Positions 59,093 to 64,000 of a stretch of DNA of 64,000 nucleotides are shown piece after piece. Both the position numbers and the translations under genes were made by a program. The DNA is from Mesorhizobium sp. B1-1-8 (GTDB taxonomy: Bacteria; Pseudomonadota; Alphaproteobacteria; Rhizobiales; Rhizobiaceae), in contig NZ_CP083956.1 of NCBI RefSeq assembly GCF_006442795.2, positions 4,317,501 through 4,381,500 of the forward strand, read 5' to 3'. Under the pieces are notes generated by a model. That model had not been told where the DNA came from. It worked only from the letters and a program-made list of their open reading frames with translations, and made no database searches. Position 1 is the first letter of the stretch; each line of letters begins with the position of its first letter.

Positions 59093-59311
59093 GATGAACT
59101 CCTACGCGGCCATGCACCGACAGTTATTTGCAGCGCTCCCGCTTAAGGACGGTTGGCGCTGTGGAAATCCTACACCGACCCCGCACCTTACGGCCAAATC
59201 CCTAGCGAAGTGTTTTGGAGCGGGCTGGCGCAGAGGATAATTCAAATTATAGGCATCGTCGATGGAGACGAATTTCAGACGCCGGCGATTGGCCGAGCCG
59301 CCATCCGCGGC

Positions 59312-61816
59312 TTACTTCGGCGCTGCCAATGTCGGCAAATCCCTGGCGAACTCATCAATGTCCGCCCACGGATCCCCCGACGTCTCGAGCAACCCCGGCA
59401 GCGAGGCGTAGTTCAGGTCCTCGGGCGCGTCGATCGCTTCCAGATCCGTCCAGCTCACCGGGGTCGAGGCCGGGAGGTTGGTGCGGGCGCGCAGCGAATA
59501 GGGGGCGGCGGAGGTGTGGCCGCGGGCGTTGCGGTGAAAGTCGATGAAGATGCGCTTCTTGCGGTTTTCCTTGCCCATGGTGGTGGTGAAGGTGTCTGGC
59601 GCGGTGGCGGCGAGGAAAGTCGAAATCGCGCTCGATACCTGGTGCAATTTCTTCCAGTTCTGCTTCCTCGTCACCGGCACGGTGATGTGGATACCCTTGC
59701 CACCCGACGTCTTGGCGAACGGCACCAGGCCAAGGCCCTCCAGCCCGGCCTTGATGTGGACCGCCGCCTCGACCACCTCGCGCCAGGAAATCCCCTCGCC
59801 CGGGTCGAGGTCGAAGACGATCTGGTCGGGCTTGTCGAGTTTGGTCCGGTGCGTGCCCCAGGTGTGGAATTCCACGACGCCGAATTGCGCCAGCGCCAGG
59901 TAGCCCCTGGCGTCCTCGACCGACAGATAGGTTTTTGTCTCGCCCTCCGAATTGGTGCTCTCGAACACCGCCACCGAAGGCGGCATGCCGGTGAAGGCGT
60001 GGCGCTGGAAGAAGCAGTCCTGCGGCTTGCCGGTCGGGCAGCGCACCAGCGACACCGGGCGGCCGATGATGTGCGGCAGCATGAAGTCGCCGACCAACGC
60101 GTAGTAGACGGCGATGTCGAGCTTGGTCGGGCCGGTCCTGCCGAACAGCCGGCGCTCCGGATTGGTGACCCAGATGGTGGCGAGGTCCGACTCCGCGATC
60201 AGCCGCTTGCGCTTGACAGGGACCGGCGTGGTCAGCCCGCCGACATCGCGCAGGCCGCGGAAGACCCCGTGGCGGATCGCATTGTCGGCGGTACGGTTCG
60301 AATAGCGGACGCGGGCCGACAGCAGGGGCTTGACCCAGCGCATCTCGCGCATGATCTCGCGCGGCACGCCTTCGGGAGGACTGGCGCCGGCGGTCAACCG
60401 CTCCAGCCGGGCGAGCAGGTCAACCGCCATGTCGCGGTCGAAGCCGGTCCCGACCTTGCCGCGATAGTGCAATTCGCCATCGACGAACTCGGCCATGCCG
60501 AGCGCCGCTAACCCTTCCGCCCGGTCGGATACGGTATAGCCGGCGATGACGAAATCATCCGTCTTTTGCGCCTTAACCTTGGTCCAGCTCTTGGTACGGC
60601 CGCTCTGATAGATGGCGTCGGCGCGCTTGGAGACGACGCCTTCCAGCCCGAGATCCGAGGCCTGTTCATAGAGTCCCCGCCCGTCGCCCTCGACATGGTC
60701 GCTGTACTGGATGGCGGCGTTGGCGGCCTGGCCGGCAAGCAGCTCGGCAAGCAAGGCTTTCCGCTGCTGCAACGGCGCCTTGCGCAGGTCCCAGCCATCG
60801 AGGTGAAGCAGGTCGAAAGCGTAGAAATGCAGCTTGGAGCCGGCACCTTCGGCCAGCGCGTCCTGCAGCAGCGCGAACCGGGAGATGCCCTTCTCGTCGA
60901 GCACCATGATCTCGCCGTCGATGATCGCCTGTTGGACCGGCAGCCGCGAAAAGGCCTGCGGGAGATCGCCATAGCGCTTCGTCCAGTCGATGCCGCCGCG
61001 GGTGACAAGCCGCGCCTCGCCGTCGACGACATGCGCCATGGTGCGGTAGCCGTCGAACTTGATCTCGTGCAGCCACAGCTCGCCGGTGTCCTCGGCAGGC
61101 CCCTCGCCGCCCGGCGGCTTCGGCACTTGCGTGGCCAGCTGCGGCTCGATGCGGGCGGGCGGCGGCGCCTTGACGGCGCCAGGCAGCGCGCCGGGCTTCA
61201 GCGAGCCGGGTTTCGGCGGCAGCCGCGCCGGCTTTTTCGGCGGCGCTACCAGTTCCTCGATGCGGCGGCCGGACTTCACGCTTTCCGGCCGCGCCTCGAG
61301 GATGTCGAGCGTGGTGTCGGAGGCGAGATCGCGCTCCTTGAACAAGAGCCAGTTCTTCTTCGCCTCATCCTCGCCAGGCTTGGGCTTCAGCCTGGTCAGC
61401 ATCCAGCCGCCGTTCAGCTTCTGGCCGGCCAGCCGAAATTTGAAGGCGCCGGTACGCAGGCTTTTGTCGACATCGTCCATCGGCGCCCAGGTGCCGCTGT
61501 CCCAGACAATCATCGGCCCGCCGCCATATTCGCCCTCGGGGATGACACCCTCGAAGTCGATATATTCGAGCGGATGGTCCTCGGTCTCGACCGCCAGCCG
61601 CTTGTCGGCCGGGTTGAGCGAAGGCCCGCGCGGCACCGCCCAGCTTTTGAGCACGCCGCCGACTTCGAGACGCAGGTCGTAGTGGTCGGCTGTGGCATGA
61701 TGCTTGTGGACGACGAAACGGTTGCCCTCCTCGTCGACCGTCCCGCCCGCCGGCTCCGGCGTGCGGCTGAATTCGCGCTTGGCGCGGTAGGTTTTGAGTT
61801 TGGGCGGGGCTGGCAT
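59312..61816 (-). CDS. ligD: ATP-dependent DNA ligase D (phosphoesterase-ligase-polymerase)
   Basis: An 834-residue protein with domains in order: 3'-phosphoesterase (FVVHKHHATADHYDLRLEVG), a Pro/Lys linker (about 190-240), the ligase with nucleophile K253 (LWLHEIKFDGYRTM) and EGVVSKRADAIYQSGRTKSW, and a primase-like polymerase (IVFDLDPGEGISWREVVEAA, TSGGKGIHITVPV). Together with Ku it performs non-homologous end joining. I start at 61816; the frame to 61909 is repeat-derived (MDPRVKPEDDD). Confidence 0.95.
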   Translation of the reverse strand: MPAPPKLKTYRAKREFSRTPEPAGGTVDEEGNRFVVHKHHATADHYDLRLEVGGVLKSWAVPRGPSLNPADKRLAVETEDHPLEYIDFEGVIPEGEYGGGPMIVWDSGTWAPMDDVDKSLRTGAFKFRLAGQKLNGGWMLTRLKPKPGEDEAKKNWLLFKERDLASDTTLDILEARPESVKSGRRIEELVAPPKKPARLPPKPGSLKPGALPGAVKAPPPARIEPQLATQVPKPPGGEGPAEDTGELWLHEIKFDGYRTMAHVVDGEARLVTRGGIDWTKRYGDLPQAFSRLPVQQAIIDGEIMVLDEKGISRFALLQDALAEGAGSKLHFYAFDLLHLDGWDLRKAPLQQRKALLAELLAGQAANAAIQYSDHVEGDGRGLYEQASDLGLEGVVSKRADAIYQSGRTKSWTKVKAQKTDDFVIAGYTVSDRAEGLAALGMAEFVDGELHYRGKVGTGFDRDMAVDLLARLERLTAGASPPEGVPREIMREMRWVKPLLSARVRYSNRTADNAIRHGVFRGLRDVGGLTTPVPVKRKRLIAESDLATIWVTNPERRLFGRTGPTKLDIAVYYALVGDFMLPHIIGRPVSLVRCPTGKPQDCFFQRHAFTGMPPSVAVFESTNSEGETKTYLSVEDARGYLALAQFGVVEFHTWGTHRTKLDKPDQIVFDLDPGEGISWREVVEAAVHIKAGLEGLGLVPFAKTSGGKGIHITVPVTRKQNWKKLHQVSSAISTFLAATAPDTFTTTMGKENRKKRIFIDFHRNARGHTSAAPYSLRARTNLPASTPVSWTDLEAIDAPEDLNYASLPGLLETSGDPWADIDEFARDLPTLAAPK

Positions 61817-61849
61817 GGTTAGGCGGGGGTGGCGGAAAGCGCGGCTTTC

Positions 61850-62040
61850 CGGCGCCGCGTTCCCGCGAACCCTGAGGTCGTCATCCTCGGGCTTGACCCG
61901 AGGATCCATGCCGTAACATCAGCCGTAGAATGCAGCGAAGCAGGTTTTGGACCGCAGCGGCGCTTTGATGTCACGGCATGGATCCCAGGGTCTCCGCGAC
62001 GTCGCTTCGCTCCTGCTCCGCCCTGGGATGACGAAGGGAT
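61850..62040. repeat. Intergenic repeat (GTCATCCTCGGGCTTGACCC / CCTGGGATGACGAAG)
   Basis: 'gtcgtcatcctcgggcttgacccgaggatccatgccg' faces 'cggcatggatcccagggtctccgcgacg..ccctgggatgacgaaggg', an inverted arrangement of about 190 bp. This is a dispersed intergenic repeat style frequent in rhizobial genomes; its reverse frame gives the spurious MDPRVKPEDDD extension of ligD. Confidence 0.75.
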
Positions 62041-62051
62041 GGCTGCCACGC

Positions 62052-62276
62052 TCAATCGTCGGTGGCCGGCGTCAGTTCGAGCTCGGCTGGCGACAGGCCC
62101 TGCCTGAGCTGGGCAAGCCGGAATTCGTCGACCCAATAGGCCTCGCCATCAACCAGCACGCGCGCCCTGTAAGTGCCGTCGGAAAAGCTCTGCGCGGTGA
62201 CATAGACCTTGTGGCGATCGAGCGCTTTCTTCACCGCAGCGCGGCGGGACTTCTCTCTGGCACCGGGACTGGCCAT
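62052..62276 (-). CDS. Hypothetical small protein (74 aa)
   Basis: A 74-residue protein starting at ATG 62276 (MASPGAREKSRRAAVKKALD), then HKVYVTAQSFSDGTYRARVL and WVDEFRLAQLRQGLSPAELE, a plausible small beta-alpha fold. AGTGAGG lies just upstream. No family recognised. The 62277-62622 gap to the sugar-binding protein shows no gene; it must contain that operon's promoter. Confidence 0.55.
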   Translation of the reverse strand: MASPGAREKSRRAAVKKALDRHKVYVTAQSFSDGTYRARVLVDGEAYWVDEFRLAQLRQGLSPAELELTPATDD

Positions 62277-62622
62277 GGCCTCACTCGCAACACGCTGCCG
62301 CCGAGTTAGCGGCTGTCCAACAAGGATGGCCGAGAGCGAGGGGCGAGTCAATTTCGCAAACGGTGATGGGCCGATCCACCTTGCGGGAAGATCGCCAGCC
62401 TCGCCGCCAATTTCGGCCCCTCGCCCGTTCTTGCGCAATCGTTTGCCCTTGGCTAGCATCCTTGCGCCGGCGCCGAGCGGAGGAGAACGTCGCGGCGAAC
62501 CGGCTGGAGCGCCGTGCGTCCCCATGGGCGCTCACAGGTCACTCCATTGTTGAACCGACGCTGACCCTTCCCGAAGCCGGTTTACGGCTTTCGCGGTCAC
62601 GCGTCCCTGTGGAGGATGATCG

Positions 62623-63570
62623 ATGAACAGACGCGAATTTTTGCTGTCGTCCGTGGCGACCGGCGCCGTCGTGCTGGCAGCGCCCCTTGCCTTTGCCGCC
62701 GACAAGCTCAGCGTGCTCGGTTCGGTGCCCAATCTCGGCTTCCCGTTCTTCGTGCATATGCTGAACGAGATCAAGGCGGAAGCCCAGGCGCAGGGCGTCA
62801 ACCTGACCGAGAGCGATGGCCAGAACTCGGCGCCCAAGCAGACGGCCGACATCGAGGCGGCGATCGTGCAGAAGGTCAACGCCATTGTCATCTCGCCGCT
62901 TGACGTCAACGCCTTGGCTCCGGCCATCGACGAGGCGGTCAAGGCAGGCATTCCGGTGGTCACCATCGACCGCCGCGTCGACGGGGTCGAGGGCATCCTT
63001 GCCCATGTCGGCGCCGACAACGTCAAGGGCGGCGAGGCCGAGGCCAAGGCCGTGGTGGCGGCGTTCCCCAACGGGGCCAAGCTCTTCCACCTGCAGGGCC
63101 AGCCCGGCGCCGGTCCGGCGATCGACCGCAACAAGGGCGTGCACAATGTGCTCGATCCGCTGAAGGACAAATACCAGATCATCTACGAGCAGACCGCCAA
63201 CTTCGCCCGCGCCGAAGCGCTGACCGTGACCGAGGCGGGCCTCGCCGCCAATGGCAAGCCGGACGGCATCATCTGCGCCAATGACGACATGGCGCTAGGC
63301 GCGCTGGAAGCCTGTGCCGCCCGCAACTTCAGCGACGTCAAGATCTTCGGCTTCGACGCGCTTCCGGAAGCCCTGGTCGCGGTGCGCGACGGCAAGCTTG
63401 CCGGCACCGTCGAACAGTTCCCCGGCGAGCAGTCGCGCACCGCGGTGCAGATCGCCGTCGCCTACGCCAAGGACAAGACCGAGCCGAAGGAAAAGCTGGT
63501 GCTTTTGACGCCGATCGTCATCACCAAGGACAATCTCGACAAGGCGGAACGGCTGAACGAGACGAAGTAG
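62623..63570 (+). CDS. Ribose-type sugar ABC substrate-binding protein
   Basis: A 315-residue periplasmic binding protein. Signal NRREFLLSSVATGAVVLAAP has a twin Arg, so Tat export is possible. LSVLGSVPNLGFPFFVHMLN, SPLDVNALAPAIDEAVKAGI, PVVTIDRR and IICANDDMALGALEACAARN are Peripla_BP_4/RbsB-type motifs. Likely ligands are pentoses or related sugars. An ATPase gene follows after a hairpin. Confidence 0.92.
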   Translation: MNRREFLLSSVATGAVVLAAPLAFAADKLSVLGSVPNLGFPFFVHMLNEIKAEAQAQGVNLTESDGQNSAPKQTADIEAAIVQKVNAIVISPLDVNALAPAIDEAVKAGIPVVTIDRRVDGVEGILAHVGADNVKGGEAEAKAVVAAFPNGAKLFHLQGQPGAGPAIDRNKGVHNVLDPLKDKYQIIYEQTANFARAEALTVTEAGLAANGKPDGIICANDDMALGALEACAARNFSDVKIFGFDALPEALVAVRDGKLAGTVEQFPGEQSRTAVQIAVAYAKDKTEPKEKLVLLTPIVITKDNLDKAERLNETK

Positions 63571-63596
63571 GCCGATTGCGAAGGTCGGCGGGACGG

Positions 63597-63628
63597 CACC
63601 CCCTCTGCCCGGCAGAACAGAGGGGGTG
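63597..63628 (+). terminator. Intercistronic hairpin
   Basis: CACCCCCTCTG / CAGAGGGGGTG, 11-bp perfect stem with a 10-nt loop between the binding protein and the ATPase genes. In this position such hairpins commonly stabilise the binding-protein message and cut downstream expression. Confidence 0.7.
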
Positions 63629-63672
63629 TTCGAGCGCCGTGTTGGCGTGACATTGCAACAAAGGAGCCAGCT

Positions 63673-64000
63673 TTGTCCCTAGCCGAAGCCGCATCGCCGG
63701 CGCCAGCGCTGCTCGCCGTCGAAGGCGTCACCAAGCGCTTCGCCGGCGTGACCGCGCTGAGCGATGTCTCGCTCGATGTGCGTGCCGGCGAAATCCTCGG
63801 TCTGCTCGGCGAGAACGGCGCCGGCAAGTCGACGCTGCTCAAGATCCTGTCCGGCGTGATGGCGCCCTCCAGCGGCCGCATCCTGATCGACGGCGCCGAA
63901 TACAGCCCGGCCAGCCCGCAGGACGCCAAGCGGCACGGCATCGTCACCATCTATCAGGAGCTCAGCCTGATACCGTCGCTGACGGTGGCCGAAAACATCT
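63673..64000 (+). CDS. Sugar ABC transporter ATPase, truncated by window edge
   Basis: A TTG start at 63673 with AAGGAG six bases upstream; 109 codons are present before the edge. [24 protein letters not shown] [20 protein letters not shown] is the Walker A, and [18 protein letters not shown] the Q-loop region in RbsA/XylG-type duplicated ATPases. It belongs to the same operon as the sugar-binding protein; permease genes are expected beyond the edge. Confidence 0.9.
   Translation, partial: MSLAEAASPAPALLAVEGVTKRFAGVTALSDVSLDVRAGEILGLLGENGAGKSTLLKILSGVMAPSSGRILIDGAEYSPASPQDAKRHGIVTIYQELSLIPSLTVAENI

Noticed and set aside
61817..61909. Upstream start for ligD (MDPRVKPEDDD)
   Set aside because: Encoded by the dispersed intergenic repeat, not by the conserved ligase N-terminus.

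Overview
The window is high-GC DNA from an alphaproteobacterium of the order Rhizobiales, most likely a Mesorhizobium or close relative. This is inferred from the gene content (HWE-family histidine kinases, DUF982 and DUF6894 proteins, a Liv-type ABC operon, a Ku/LigD cluster, many small exported proteins), from intergenic palindromes typical of rhizobial chromosomes, and from repeated GGAAC-N16-NGTT promoters of the EcfG/RpoE2 general-stress type. I saw no rRNA, tRNA or CRISPR array. Three complete insertion sequences are present, each with inverted repeats and a target duplication that can be read directly.

Layout. 1-2.9 kb: edge-truncated gene and small stress-type genes. 2.93-4.23 kb: IS4-family element inserted in the loop of an intergenic palindrome. 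4.2-12.4 kb: DoxX protein, a divergent tryptophan-dioxygenase-like protein, a zinc-knuckle miniprotein, SPW protein, HWE kinase, HD protein, CsbD, YciF-like ferritin fold, YihY, FMN reductase. 12.5-13.9 kb: small hypotheticals. 13.875-16.617 kb: IS1595-family element carrying its transposase, a coupled small basic protein and a two-gene AT-richer cargo (nucleotidyltransferase fold plus unknown partner), the best candidate for an undescribed system. 16.8-26.6 kb: SDR, small proteins, a response regulator/Crp/HWE-kinase cluster, hydrolase, stress miniproteins and a PEP-mutase-family lyase. 26.7-30.9 kb: GGDEF-EAL protein, ECF sigma factor and an orphan nucleotidyltransferase behind an AT-rich region with four GTGGAAAA boxes. 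31.1-35.7 kb: five-gene branched-chain amino-acid-type ABC operon. 35.9-46.4 kb: metabolic singletons (YdeI, SDR/LysR, protease-like PDZ protein lacking its triad, YghU, PEBP, aminotransferase, sulfotransferase, GFA, isochorismatase). 46.4-47.7 kb: IS481-family element. 47.8-54.2 kb: amidase and a cytochrome c/2Fe-2S/molybdopterin dehydrogenase operon. 54.57 kb: 34-residue putative RiPP precursor. 54.9-62.3 kb: exonuclease III, hydrolase, frameshifted gene, TPR protein, Ku, LigD. 62.6-64 kb: start of a ribose-type sugar ABC operon cut by the window edge.

Functional themes. Nine close matches to the EcfG-type promoter precede small exported, membrane or stress proteins, so much of the window looks like members of one general stress regulon. 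HWE kinases, the family that often feeds that response, are encoded nearby, but no PhyR/NepR pair is present. Ku, LigD and the translationally coupled TPR protein form a non-homologous end-joining locus, with exonuclease III close by.
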